DNA of 40,968 nucleotides from Chromera velia (GCA_018398765.1 JAHBMJ010005514.1:29390-70357), one strand, 5' to 3'; shown: positions 1 to 11,311, counted from the stretch's first letter. The notes: generated by a model not told the origin, from the letters alone. Numbers and translations are program-made.

Positions 1-22
1 GTGTGTGTGTGTGTGTGTGTGA

Positions 23-64
<42 letters not shown>
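1..64. repeat. (GT)n microsatellite
   Basis: An almost pure GT dinucleotide run with one GAAT interruption near position 22. It lies upstream of the first recognisable 3' splice site (CAG at 271-273), so it is probably inside an intron of the first gene. Similar dinucleotide and pyrimidine runs sit in other introns of this window. Confidence 0.9.
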
Positions 65-69
<5 letters not shown>

Positions 70-273
70 TGGGAGAGAGACGTCCCTGTAGGGAGGAACA
101 GTCACACTTAGTTTCTCTTCTCTCACTGTGTGTACGTGTTCTCTTTCCAATTTCGGTCCCCCTCCTGATTGCCTTCTCTCTCAGTGATGCACTGACTGCA
201 CAGTAACTGTTTTTGTCTATCTGTTGCCCTCCTGACATGTGTCCTCCTTGTTCTGTCTCTCCTTTGCGCACAG

Positions 274-3200
274 ATCCGCGTTGTGTTTGATGCCTACCTG
301 TTGAGACAAAAACTCTCCCCGGGGGCCTACACGGTCCAAAGCTCATCAGACACGCTGGCTGGTGAGGGTGAGGGAGGACCCCCCGTTCTGGACGTTTTGA
401 GAACGGACTACTCGACAGAGAACAAGGCGATTGAGTCCGTTTTCAGGGGAGAACTTGCGAACGCTGCAGGGGTTGATGAGTCGAGTATTCGGTTTCAAGA
501 TACGCATTTGTCTCGAGTCAAGTTCCAGAGGCGTCAAGGAATTGACATCGTGTACACACCCAATCGGGCAGATGACTACATCAAGGAGAAACAGAGGGAG
601 GCTGTCCGAGAGTCGGAGAGAGAGGTTTTTGTCGTTTCAAACGACAACGACGTTCTGGCAGATTCGTCCAGAACATCCGCACGCGTGAGTTTCTCTCTCT
701 TTCTTCCCGGGCGGTTTCTGTGATGTATGTGCGTTTTTTTTTTTTGCTGCTTGGGGTGTGTCATCGATCAGCAATGCGAGTGAGTCCCTGCGAAACTTTT
801 GTTGTTTTTATTCGCGCAAAACAGGAAGGAGAGCCGCAGCGATCGGGCCGACGGGCTGAGTTCAAAAAAATCACCGGGACTTGGTTCGTCCAGCAATGGT
901 GTCTGTCTGTCGTTCTTTCTCTCTGCCTGCCCGCCTGCCTGTTTGCTTCTTGTCAATGAACAACCGACAGAAAGAAAGAGCGATCATTTCTGTCTTGGGG
1001 CCACGTCCTCGTTTTTTTTTTTTTTGAGGGCCTTGATGGGACCCTTGGGAGTTCCCTGCATCATATGAATGGGGTAATTGCTTTTATCTATCTTCGCCTT
1101 TCTGCTCTCCTGCTTGGACACCCAAACCCTCTTTCGCCTTCTGTTCTCTCTCTGTGACAGATGATGACCTCCACAGAGTTCGTTCGACGTATAGAGCTGC
1201 CCCACCACTTTGACCTCGACTACGCCCTTCTTCAATACGAGTCTCGACAGGGCATCGTGGCGAATGTGCCTGGAGGAAGTGATCAGGAGGACTTTGGGAA
1301 GAGTTCAGGGTCGTCTCGGCTTCCATCTCTGGTCAGCTGTATTTCATTTCAGAAGGCATCGTTCAACCCTTTCCTTCCTTTCCTTTCTTTATCTCTCTCT
1401 CTCTCTCTCTCTCTCCCCCCTTCTCTCTCTGTGTTTGTGTTTCTTTCGTTCTTTGTTTCTTCCCTTTCTCCGAAGAAATTGTCTTCCTACCCTCCCGTTG
1501 AAGTCGTCCATGAAACGCACACACAACGGTACACGAGCTCGCTGGCCATCTGCCTTCTCTCTCTTGTGCATCGCACCGCATGATTTGGATGCGCATGCGA
1601 TCTCTGTAGATTCCCTCCCTCCCAGCCTGCTTCTCCTCTCCGCGCTGTCAGTAAGTAGATACCGCAAAATACTGTCGAGAAGTGTCAACGCGGGGGGGGG
1701 CGCTTTACCCTCTTCCTTCTGGGGGCCCTATCGATGATGTCTGTCTAAGCGACTGTTTTGCTCTTTCTCGCTCTCTCGTTCGTTCGTTCTTTCTTTCTTT
1801 CTTTCTTTCCTTCCTTCCTTGCTTGCTTGCTTGCTTGCTTGCTTCCGTCGTCCCTTCCCTCCTTCCTCTTTTGTGTATCGTGTATTGTCTACGTGAGGGG
1901 TGGAAGAGAGGAGAAAGGAAAGAAACGTCTTGCCTGCCTGCCTGTCTGCCTCTGTCTGCAGAGAAGGAGATCCGGTCTACCTTCTGAAGGGTGGGTGAGC
2001 ATTTTTTTTTTTTGTTCGGCGTTCAGATAGACAGAAACATAATTTTGCCTTTTCATCCAATATTGTTTGACTCAGGAGATTTTTGTTCTCCATCCGCTTC
2101 AACTTTTGTCTTCTGTGCTCTTCGTCTCTCTTTTTCGATTGCCGAACTCTCGTGTTGCTACACTGATTGATATGCGACAATATTCATCAGTTTTGGTCAA
2201 GTCTCCTATTTCTTCGTGCTTGCTCCTTTGTGTTATGCACTTTAAATATTTTTGCAGAGACAAACCCTCTCCCTCTCCACCCGAAGAGTCAACTAAGAAG
2301 TTGCGGGAAGAGCTCGCTGAGAGTTTGGGCGGTCTCCTGACGCAGCAGAGCCAGCAACAGCAGCCATGGGTGCAAAGCGGTGTGTCGAAGAATTCATTTA
2401 AGAAAGTCGAGACGCTTCTTTTTCATCGGGAGAGCGCCGGGTCCTCCTCGACTTCCTCCTCATACCCCTCTCCTTACTATTCGCCGACCGTCACTGACTA
2501 TTTCCTCGAAGATTCGAGTTTTGCAAAAGGAAGCACATCAGACGGGCCCCCTTCTTTGTCTTCTTCTTCTGATGAAGTAGAGGATCCAGCAGGAAAGGAA
2601 GTAGGAAGGGAAAAAAGTGAAGAACTTGGAGAGGCAGTTGACGAGACAGATGACTGGGACGACTGGACAGAAAAGAGCCTCCAAGCGCTGTCGACTGCGC
2701 TAATGAAAGAAAAGAAAGGAGTGGTGACAGTTTTGGGTTCCGATTCCTCCCAAAGCACATCTGTCTCCTCTGCCTCAGTTGAAGGAGATGAAAGCAGTGA
2801 GAAGGGGGAAATGAAGAAGAAAAGTCTGCTTGAAGAATGGGGAGAGGAGCTTGGAGAGGGAGAGTGGGGGGGTGGCGATTTTGCATTTCCTCCGGAAAGA
2901 GAGGAGGAAGAGAAAGTGAGTTTTGAGGAGGAAACAAGGAAGATTGAGGAGATGAAGTTGAGGGAAGAGGAGAGAAGAAAGAATGCTGCAAAGAATCTTT
3001 ATCAGATCACACAAGCATCTACCCTGGCTGAATTGAGACCTGAGAAGGGTATCACATCTGTCAAAGAAAGGAAGATTCATCCATCTCGGCAGAAAGGAAG
3101 AAATAAGAAAAAGAAGGAGGATGATTCGGTCATTACGGAAAAAGACTTTTATTTGCCTCCAGTTGACTTGAAGAGACTTGAGCAACAAAATATGGACTTC

Positions 3201-4094
3201 GAAGAAAAAAGGAGGACGCGCAGATTGAGTCGCGGCATCTCATCTGTTCAGCGTCCTCCTTCGAGTCCGATAATAACAGGAAAGAGAACTTCAGTTTTCT
3301 CTTCCCCCCACCCTGACAGTCGTGGTACTGATTCCTTCAGTGCGTGGGTAGATACAAAAGAGGCCGAGAAAGTATTTCCCGATGAGACCTCGCGGGACTT
3401 CTGGTCGGACTTCCTGGGTCCCTCTGATCTCTCTTCTTCTCCTTCTTCTTCTCCGTCCGAAGAGGGGGAGGAGGACGAAGGATACACGCAGAGGAAGGCT
3501 AGACGAAAACGCCTTGTGGGCGGCTGGCTCTCATACGGGGATGATGAAGATGAATAGGGGTGGGGTTCGGGGGTAGTGGAGACAAAAAAATGAATTGTAG
3601 CAGAGAGAGCATCAAGTGAAGACCCGTGAGGGCGGGGGGGCTCACTGAGATGCAGGTAGTGGTTGGTGGGGGCAGGGCGAGAAGGAAGTTCAAGAGGTCA
3701 TTGAATGCGGGTGTCCGTGTCGTGCGATGGATGATCATGAAGGCTGTTTTGTGCAGATTAATTGGGTGTCCTTCTAGTTCTTGAGGTCGTCTTCTCGTTT
3801 GTCTGTTTGTCAGGTGTCGCGCCATCTGTCAATTCATGTCTCTTCTTTTTTCCCTCCCAGGTCTTTGCTCTAGTCTTTGCTCGTGCTCGGAAAGCCGACA
3901 AGGAAGCAAAAAAGATTCGAGAGGAACGGAAGGAAGAGGGGACTTCTTTGCTGAGAGGGATTTGGAGCCAAATTCAATCAATTGAGGTTCTTAAGGAGAG
4001 GCAGCAAGCAAGGAAGGAATATACAGAGAATTGCGGAGCCTGCAGGGAAAAGCAGAAACAATCAAACAATCCTTCGGGGGCATGCAGTGACTGA
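274..4094 (+). CDS. Spliced gene, 3' part: Hsp20-like strand pair plus long acidic Ser-rich tail
   Basis: Six exons fit together without a phase clash: 274-684, 1161-1331, 1476-1528, 1962-1994, 2258-3515 and 3861-4094 (2160 nt, 719 residues plus TGA). Introns begin GTGAGT, GTCAGC, GTACAC, GTGAGC and GTGGGC, and end in CAG or AAG after pyrimidine tracts. The 5' end lies outside the window. Exon 2 encodes FVRRIELP, then DLDY and GIVANVP (about residues 143-172), which resembles the last two strands of an alpha-crystallin/Hsp20 domain; the first half of that domain is not recognisable in exon 1. Exon 5 is low complexity: Ser runs, Asp/Glu clusters, a Lys/Glu-rich helix around 2900-3000, and basic patches. 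If the last intron is retained, translation ends at 3557 with an Asp/Glu C-terminus instead. The final exon is a charged helix rich in Lys, Arg and Glu. Function is unknown. A chaperone role rests only on the short exon 2 match. The micro-exons at 1476 and 1962 are the least certain. Confidence 0.55.
1383..1845. repeat. CT-rich intronic microsatellites
   Basis: Runs of (CT)n around 1390-1416 and CTTT, CTTC and GCTT tetranucleotides at about 1785-1845. They flank the proposed micro-exon at 1476-1528 and lie in introns of the first gene. The same pyrimidine-on-coding-strand bias is seen in the glycosyltransferase intron. Confidence 0.75.
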
Positions 4095-5785
4095 AAGGAA
4101 GAGGGAGCAAGGTATTCTTTCCAGAGCAGATGAAATAATTCGCAGTGAAGTTAGTAGTAGAGGAAGGACGGAGGGAAGGAGAAAGGCAGGCCCTTCCGCT
4201 CGCTGTGTCCACTATATATCTGCCGTTTTTGTGATCATGGTGTTGTACAGAAAAGGAATTGTAAGCTGACTCTCGCGGTGTCCTTTTAAAGAGGGGGGAG
4301 TGTGCTGTTGTACCAGCTATCAGCCTGTCTGCACAAAGGCGGATTTGTCCAGCCTTGCTTTGTTCAGTCACTGCAGTGACTGTTTGGCCTCGCATCATTG
4401 AGGAGTCGCACTTGAAGTTGCAGACCGAATCAGAATCTGACCGATCGGTGCCGGCCGGGTCTTTGACACTTCAAGTTTGTTCGTGGCTTTATTCAGCAAT
4501 TGTCTGCAAAGTTTGGATAAATGTGTTTATGCTACCATGGGCGAGAAAAGTATTGTATATTTTTTTGTGGAGTTGGCGAAGATTCGTTTTTGAAGACGAC
4601 ACTGGATCAAGCAGGCTAGAATAGAAGTAGATAGAGCATAGAGTATTACTTTAAAGTAATTGGCTTCATACGTCCTCAATTGGCAAAGCTAGATTGAATT
4701 ATAAATTTATGTCTTATTTTTTATAAGCTTGGTCGATCGGTCACTTCAGAAATAAAAAATCCACTTACATTTGATTGATTTTGATTGATTGATTGATATG
4801 TTCCGCCCTAGGGCCTTCCCGCTATGTCTATCTGTCGCCAGAGCTAGCAGGGCGGCATTTCAGACACATTCTCCCTATAACCCCTAATTAACACCTGATT
4901 GAAACCGTTATAGCTCACTAATTTAATTGTATAAATGTTTACTTCTTGTCATATTTTATTGGCGGTAGAGGGGTCAAAATTTGAGTATACAAAACTTATG
5001 TCGCCCATGGCAATTTTTATGTTTATCAAACCCGGACTTAAAAGTATTTACTAAAAATCGGCTAATGAAACTTAAATCAATATAAATCCTAGTAAAATCT
5101 AAAGTACCATTTACATTATATAAATCATGTCTGGAATTTGCTTTCTCGTCTAGTGAATCTATACTAGTATAAGATGATTATTAAAGTCTAGATTAAAGTA
5201 ATAACTTTTTAAATAACTTTTCAGAACTTACGAGTTTTGTTTCATTCTTTCAATTATTTTTTAAAAAGTACGTTCTAGTTGTATACAATGTTTTTTTTTA
5301 TTATGTGCATGTCTTAATGTGTATAATTGCACTAGGAATTGCAGGCGCGTGCTTAAACACGTGCATAACATATTGCTATAGTGATGTTTCAATATACCCT
5401 ATTACAAGTTCCATATATACAAAACTCAGGCTGTAGATAGTACTAGGTACTGAAAGCTTTAAATTTAACTAAGTTTCCTAGTAATTATAAGTTTCTAACT
5501 TGAATTATTTAAATTTTATTTATTTTTCTAAAATTTTACGATGTACAGAAAAAGTTTTTTTTTGTTATCTGATCACTGGATTTTATAATAAATTGGTTAA
5601 AGTTATGCCTAGAAGTTATACACGTGTGAATGACTGAGACATGCAACGATGTTTAAGAATTTAATTATATGCTCAGCTTGTAGCAATCTAATTTAGAATC
5701 TAATGCAATTAATCTATTTTTATGTATGCTCTCTAGGGCCCTCTTCTACTCAGAAGAAACAAATTTTGTGCCTTAATTTTTCCAA
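4095..5785. other. Intergenic, AT-rich; perfect 18-bp palindrome
   Basis: No convincing gene. The first part is probably 3' UTR of the upstream gene. It holds a perfect palindrome, CAGTCACTGCAGTGACTG, at 4365-4382. A GATT tetranucleotide run lies near 4770-4796. From about 4900 to 5720 the DNA is strongly AT-rich, with scattered AAAGTAAT and CTAGTA words like those in the inverted-repeat elements further along. No terminal inverted repeats could be paired here. Confidence 0.6.
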
Positions 5786-6258
5786 TCAAGCGAGTCCAAA
5801 TTCAAGTTGCTCAAACACTTTCACCACATGGACATGGTTTCTTTTCGTTCCCATGAGTAGGGCGCTTTCACCGTCCGCGTTTGTGGCGTTAGTATCTGAT
5901 TTGGCATTGAGGAGGGCCTCAGCGACATCGATCGGCGTCCCGGGCCCCATTCCGACACGCCCACACCAGAGCTGTTCTTCCCGAATAGTCTTTGTGATCT
6001 GCCGTTGCATTTGCTCGAATAGTCTTAGTGTCTGCCTTTGATTCCAAGAGGACCTCTATTGTTGCCATGTCAACCTCGTAGCAAGCGCTGCAGACGGCAT
6101 ACATCAGAGCTGTCATTCCCTGCCCCCCTCTCTATGCATTCAAATCAGCACCCCCTCCATGCAAGCAGGGCTCTGATCACAGCTGACCGTTGGTCCTCGA
6201 CGTCAGACTCAGACCGCGCGGGGGCAAAGAACAGTGCATGCCGTCTTTCCGTTTCCTG
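5786..6258 (-). pseudogene. Decayed 3' extension of the ankyrin gene
   Basis: On the minus strand the ankyrin pattern continues past the stop at 6259-6261 but is broken. The same frame reads on for about 38 codons with an ankyrin-like helix pair, then meets TGA. A +1 shift restores GADLNA, then TAG, then GMTALMYAV with further ankyrin helices. Another shift near 5920-5945 leads to a last repeat (ADGESALLMGTKRNH) ending at 5786. ADLNA is normally followed by Gln in ankyrin repeats, so this TAG looks like a former CAG. At least three more repeats are present. It is either a pseudogene tail or, less likely, a set of unrecognised introns or assembly indels. Confidence 0.7.
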
Positions 6259-7452
6259 CTACAACGCCCCAGCCTTCAGGAGGGCAGCAACGATCTCAGT
6301 GTGGCCTTCCATCGAGGCAAACATGAGTGCTGTTGTTCTGCACTCTGCGGCGGCGTTCACTTCCGCCTGGCTGTCAATGAGGATGTCCACACAGGCCGAA
6401 TGGCCCAGCTGGGCGGCCAACATGAGGGCAGCTCTCTTCGTTATATCAGTAGCAGCGTTTACATCCGCACCTTTTCTGCAGAGAATCCGAACAACCTCAC
6501 TTTCCCCCCTCTCGGCTGCATACATCAGCGCAGTACTGCTCAACTCATCTCTGGCATTCAAACTCGCCAGGCTCGCTTCAAGAAGACATTTTACGATTTC
6601 ACCATGACCCTTCCACCCAGCAACCATCAATGCCGTCCTACCGTACAGCCCCTTCTGCTCTACATCAGCCCCTGCAGCCAAGAGGACCTTCACAGTACTC
6701 AGATGACCCCCAGAACATGCCTGCAGAAGAGGGGATCCCTGCCTGGGCTTTGTGTTCACTTCAGACCCTGCCTCCAGAAGGATCCGCACTATTTCTGTGC
6801 GACCACTACGAGAGGCTACGGAAAGCGGAGTCTCTCCGTGACGCCCACTGCGACCCGTCTGCGCGTTCGCAGCCAAGAGAAGTCTGACAACGGAAATGTG
6901 GCCCTGCGATGACGCGTGCGTCAGACTGGTGAAACCCCGCGTATCAAAGGCATCTATGTCTGGTTGCTTCTCAAGGAGGGCTTGTGCGACTTCTGTGTGA
7001 AAATTGAAGGAGGCATACATCAGAGCCGTCCATCTGTGATTATCAGGGCAATTCACACGCACACCAAACGCCAGGAGTTCCTGCACAACTCCTATGTGGC
7101 CCCTCCCACAAGCAAAATGCAGAACTCTTTGCCCCCTTGTTTGACTCCTCAACTCAGGATCTGCACCGAACGCTAAGAGCAGCTTTACAGCTTTGACACA
7201 GCCCTTCCAACCAGCCAGGTGCAGTGCACTCTGCATAAGACATGCGCTTCTTGATCCGTCTGGACAGTTCTCGGGGGGCACTTCGATTTGCGCGTTGATG
7301 TCCGCACCCAAACGCAGTAGGTGAAACAACTCATCTGAGTCTTCCTCTAAGAGCCTCCGCACAGCGCTGTGTAGATGCTCTACGCCGATGGGCAGAAACC
7401 GTCTGACATTCTTTAGAAGCATTGGAGTCAGTTGAAAAGGGGGAAGGGTCAT
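6259..7452 (-). CDS. Ankyrin-repeat protein
   Basis: An uninterrupted 397-codon frame from the ATG at 7450-7452. After a short leader with Leu-rich helices there are about ten to eleven ankyrin repeats of roughly 33 residues, recognisable by TALMYA, GHxxVVxxLL and GADVNA-type motifs. Examples are GRTALMVAGWKGH and STALMYAAERGE. There is no signal peptide or membrane segment, so a cytoplasmic or nuclear scaffold role in protein binding is likely; the partner cannot be told. The frame ends in TAG directly inside repeat sequence, and more ankyrin repeats follow downstream in broken frames. The intact product may therefore be a truncated version of a longer protein. It is transcribed divergently from the glycosyltransferase gene, sharing a 0.66-kb intergenic region. 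Confidence 0.8.
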   Translation of the reverse strand: MTLPPFQLTPMLLKNVRRFLPIGVEHLHSAVRRLLEEDSDELFHLLRLGADINAQIEVPPENCPDGSRSACLMQSALHLAGWKGCVKAVKLLLAFGADPELRSQTRGQRVLHFACGRGHIGVVQELLAFGVRVNCPDNHRWTALMYASFNFHTEVAQALLEKQPDIDAFDTRGFTSLTHASSQGHISVVRLLLAANAQTGRSGRHGETPLSVASRSGRTEIVRILLEAGSEVNTKPRQGSPLLQACSGGHLSTVKVLLAAGADVEQKGLYGRTALMVAGWKGHGEIVKCLLEASLASLNARDELSSTALMYAAERGESEVVRILCRKGADVNAATDITKRAALMLAAQLGHSACVDILIDSQAEVNAAAECRTTALMFASMEGHTEIVAALLKAGAL

Positions 7453-8113
7453 TGTGGATGTATATATGGGAGTGTCAGATATGTGCGTGTTGTCACAAAA
7501 AGGTCAGACGTTCACGTGCAACAGCCCCGCTTCGGTATTCAATCAGAATTTCAGGAGCCTACAATGGAAGAGTGTTGAAGAACCTCGGAGCATTAACACA
7601 CGTGTGGCAATTTTTTGTATAGCGATGGGCTTAACAAGAACAAACCTCTCCTAGCTGCAGTTCGACTGTTGTTTCCGGTTCATTCAAACAATTAACACGT
7701 GCCGCGTCACAAATGCATGCATGCATGAGCTATATATAGGGACGCGCGCGTATATCGCGCGCGTGCAATGCGCATGCATGGGGCATGGGCGCCGTATGGG
7801 CGCCGCGCCTGCATACAACATCATACAACATCATACAATTTAACGGATCGGATTCATTCGATCAGCCGTCTACGCTCATTCATGCAGTCTTGGACTTTCT
7901 GTGTTCTTGAATCTGCAGCTTCGATCACTCTCGATCAGTGCTGTGATCGAATTGCGGGGTACCCGTACAGTGCAATACACGAACTGAGCCAGTAAAGTCC
8001 CTTCCCTTCCTGCGCACCTTGGCCAAGTCATTCGTGTGGCCTCGGTACTGAGTCTCGTTTGATCAAACAACGGTTTGTCTCTTCGCCTGTCTGCTTTTCT
8101 TTTCTGCCTAGCA
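7453..8113. promoter_or_regulatory. Divergent promoter region
   Basis: This spacer separates the ankyrin gene (minus) from the glycosyltransferase gene (plus). It contains overlapping TGCATGC words at 7714-7726, a TATA-like TATATATA at 7731-7738, an inverted repeat at 7742-7764 with 9-bp arms ACGCGCGCG around TATAT, more GCATGC at about 7771, two GGGCGCC copies near 7788-7803, and three CATACAAC-type repeats at 7811-7840. TGCATGC is the best known binding word of apicomplexan AP2 factors, so an AP2-type site is a reasonable inference. A pyrimidine tract ending in CTAG at about 8090-8110 looks like a 3' splice site just before the start codon, so the plus gene may have a 5' UTR intron. Confidence 0.55.
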
Positions 8114-10840
8114 ATGATGTGGCCAACCCTCGTTTCATTCCTCCTGGTCGCTCTATGCCAGGGAGGGTACACAAGAGTTGCTGTAGATGAATACCGTTCC
8201 TATACGAATTTGTGCATTGGGATCTTGTCCAAAGCGGAAAACGTTGACAAGAGACAACACATCAGGGAGACCTGGATGCAGTTTCGTGCCATCAAGGAGA
8301 AGCGCCAGGTCATCGTCATTTTCGTCATTGCAGCCACCACCATACAAAAAGAAGTGCGGTGGGTAGAACTCGAAATGAAGGAAAACAAGGACGTTCTCTA
8401 TCTTGAAGACCAGCCTGAAGGCTACAGAAACCTCCCCCACCAAACCCACCGAATGTTTGATTTCTTCACTTCCGAACCAAATGCCAGTCAGTACAAATGC
8501 AAGCTCATCCTCAAAGGCGATGACGACCTGTACATATCCCCCAGGCGTCTGATGAAGACTTACCGCCATCTTGACATAGAGACGGAGTGGGTGGAGAAGT
8601 TGGGCACTGACATGGTTCTGGCCGGGTGGACGCACCCCGGTCCCCCCGTGCACAGAGCAGGGAAGTGGGGGGTGACAATGGCTGAGTATCCGCACCAGAA
8701 GTGGCCCAAGGCGGCAAGTGGGCCGCTGTATGGAGCGTCGTTTGCGCTTGCGCGCCGTTTAGCGGAATTGTACACGTCCAATGGTCGGAAGGTTCCGGTT
8801 CATCTAGAGGACATCTCTGTCGCTTTGCATATCCAGTATTTGCAGCAGAGGGGGGAGAAGATTGCATGGTTGCATGACGACAGCTTCAAGCCTGGGTATG
8901 ACTGTATTGACAAAGGGTATAACGTTTTGATTTCTGAAGGGGCACCAATGTATTTAGATTTCCGTACAGGCTTGGAGAGCATGTTTGCGAATGAGAAGAA
9001 AATGTTGAGGGAGAAGAAGGAGAGTGGCTTCTGTGTGCGGGGGACGTACACAGATGAATTTGCGTTGCGGCGAACACGCGATGCAGTAGTAGGTCGGAAT
9101 GGCTCAAAGGATGCAGTCTTTGGGCAATTTAAAAAGTGCCGACAATTGGCCGCGAGTGTCCGTGATTACTTTTCGGACGGGCCACGGAGGATTGGTACCC
9201 GTGGTGACACGAGGGGACTCCAGGAGGAGTTTGAAAGTTTTTGGAATAATCATATTCCCCTGGACAGTGAGTGTGGACTGACCAGGGGGGAGAGGGAGGG
9301 TGACCCCCCCGGAGTGCGCATTGTGTACTATGACTCAAAGTGGATGAACATCCACCATGAGCTTCTTTCAGTGCCTTGGTTGAAGAAGCAGTCGAGTTTA
9401 TGGCTACCTCGAGACCAGCAGGATCTGCCTGGAGGGTTGCCTGTGCAGGTAAAGTGTGCTTTGAATTTCACGTGTGTGGTATCGGACGATTCAAGTCCGG
9501 CTTCGATTGACTCTGCAAACCTGGTTGTCTTTGCTGCTGACCATGAATACTTCAGCAGAGACCCGAGGCTCGAAAGAAAATTGCCGAGATTAAGGGAGGA
9601 AAGGGCAGAAAGAATAGGGAAAGATGCAGCCGCAGCCGCCCCTCTTCTCTATGCAGGGGCGTTGAGAGAGGCAGTTGGGCGTCTCCCAGAGGGGCACTGG
9701 GCGAAGTATGAGAGGCAAATTACGTATGACGTTGAGAAATCGTGGTCAGTCAATGGATACCTCGATGAGTCCATTGGTGACATGATGAGAGAGATGTCTG
9801 AGTCACGCACCTTTTTCCCCTTAGACAAACGCAAAGGCAACCCAGATGGTCCCTCCCCTCTTGCGTTCGTCACACGCCAATGCCAAGGAGGCCCGCTGGT
9901 CGATCCCCAATTCGGCATCCCGGACGGGCGAACGCAGCGGTCCAATTTCGTTTTGGAACTCCGAAAGCACATCGGAGTGGACTCCTACGGGAATTGTCTG
10001 AGCAGCAGGCCCTGGCCGAAAGACCATATGGGGGACAAACACCATGTGATGAGGACACACAAATATTGTCTGGCGATAGAGAACGCTCCTTGGGAAAGGT
10101 CGGTCGGTGGGTCCGTTTTTTTTTTTTTTTTTTCGTCTGTTGCCTGGCTGGGTGCATGCGGGGAAGGGTTCTCTGTTCTGCTTTTCTTTCCATCCAGCGA
10201 GAAGGGAACTTTGGCTGCCCCTGTGAGTCTTCTCGCTCGTCAATGTTTAAAAAACTGGTGGGGTCGGAAGATAGGGAGTAGAAACGTTAGTTAATCCGTA
10301 TGGTGTTGGAAGGTCAGCCAGGTATTCTTGTCGCCTAGTTGCGTGCAGTGGTGCACAAAGTTTGAATGCGTTTCTTTGGGGCTGCAGAGAGTTCAGCAGA
10401 GCAGAGGCAATCCAACGATTGAACGGTGTTTCTCGCTTTGTGCTGTCTTCCTTTGAGCCTTCTTTCGTCCTGTGATCATTTCAGGATGGTCTCCCTCCCA
10501 TGCAGTAGTTTTGCCTCGTGCTCTTTTTCTTCTCTCTCTAGCAGGGGTCCTCGGTCCTGTTTCTTTCGCTTTCTTCTTTTTACTTCTCTTCTTCTTGCCT
10601 TCCTGCCTCCCTCCCTTCCTTGCTCCCTTCCTCCCTCCCTCCCTCCCTTCCTTCCTTCCTTCCTTCCTTCCTTCCTTTTTTTCTTCCGACCTTCGTTTCT
10701 TGCTTTTTTCCTTCTGTCTGCTTCGTCCATTTTTTTTTTCTGCTCGGGCACGTGCCCCCTTTGTCGCCAGAGCTCTGTATGCACGGTCGGAAGGAAATGA
10801 AGTCCAGTCAGCGAAAGTGTGCAAGAAAGGTTCAGATGCG

Positions 10841-10886
<46 letters not shown>

Positions 10887-11311
10887 GATATACACGTGCA
10901 TGCAGGTGGTATCACACAGAGAAGATATGGGACTGCTGGAAGGCTGCCGCTGTGCCCGTCTACGTCGGGCATCCCGAGACGATCAAATGGTTCCTCCCGA
11001 CGGAGGACGCCGCGATCATCTGGCCAGACACCACAGACGCCGCAGGGTTGGCCAAACTGATCCTCAGCGAGACGGAGGAGCAGTGGGAGAAGCGGAGGGA
11101 GTGGATGGGATTCCCCTCGTTCAAGTGGCAAGAACGGATGCTGGGGTACCAGAATACAGATGCTGTGTGCCGCTTGTGCAAAGCCACCAGCGAAGAGTTG
11201 CAGAGATTAAAATCAATGGGAGGGTCAGGGGTCGAATCTAATGAGGATGTTGCTGCTGATGCTCAATGGTCCGAGGAGGATAATGTATGTCCTGTAGTGG
11301 CTGCTGCTTAA
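8114..11311 (+). CDS. GT31-GT10 fusion glycosyltransferase (galactosyltransferase-like plus fucosyltransferase-like)
   Basis: Two exons, 8114-10106 and 10920-11311 (G|GTGGGT donor, CACACAG acceptor, phase 1), give 794 residues. ATG 8114 puts a hydrophobic signal or anchor (WPTLVSFLLVALC) at the N-terminus; an in-frame ATG at 8075 would add 13 residues. Residues about 30-260 match the beta-1,3-galactosyltransferase family GT31: KRQHIRETWM, the metal/nucleotide-sugar DDD motif at 136-138 (LKGDDDLYISP), a GPLYGASFAL segment, and the ED pair at 232-233 (HLEDISVA). Residues about 400-794 match GT10 fucosyltransferases: CLAIENAPW before the intron, then EKIWDCWKAAAVPVYVG and a WFLP segment after it, like FENS...EK...PVYWG in that family. 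It probably works in the Golgi or ER lumen on glycan chains, adding two different sugars. The acceptor is unknown, and so is whether both domains are active. Confidence 0.85.
10107..10919. repeat. Intron of the GT31-GT10 gene with microsatellites
   Basis: The 813-nt intron holds a T run at about 10115-10133, CCTT/CCCT tetranucleotide tracts at about 10575-10690, another T run near 10729-10738, and (CA)n at about 10845-10884 just before the acceptor. Frames through this region give only low-complexity translations. The splice is supported because joining the flanking exons restores the fucosyltransferase motif across the junction. Confidence 0.75.

Noticed and set aside
825-897. A possible extra exon after AAAACAG at 822-824
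   Set aside because: Including it breaks phase with the exon at 1161 or gives a stop; skipping it joins 684 to 1161 in frame.
2491-3188. Minus-strand frames opposite the long exon of the first gene
   Set aside because: Shadows of the Ser/Glu-rich coding exon; they are Leu/Ser/Phe-rich without motifs.
10393-10901. Frames on both strands within the glycosyltransferase intron
   Set aside because: They consist of microsatellite translations (Lys/Arg/Gly or Leu/Pro/Ser repeats and alternating Thr-His).
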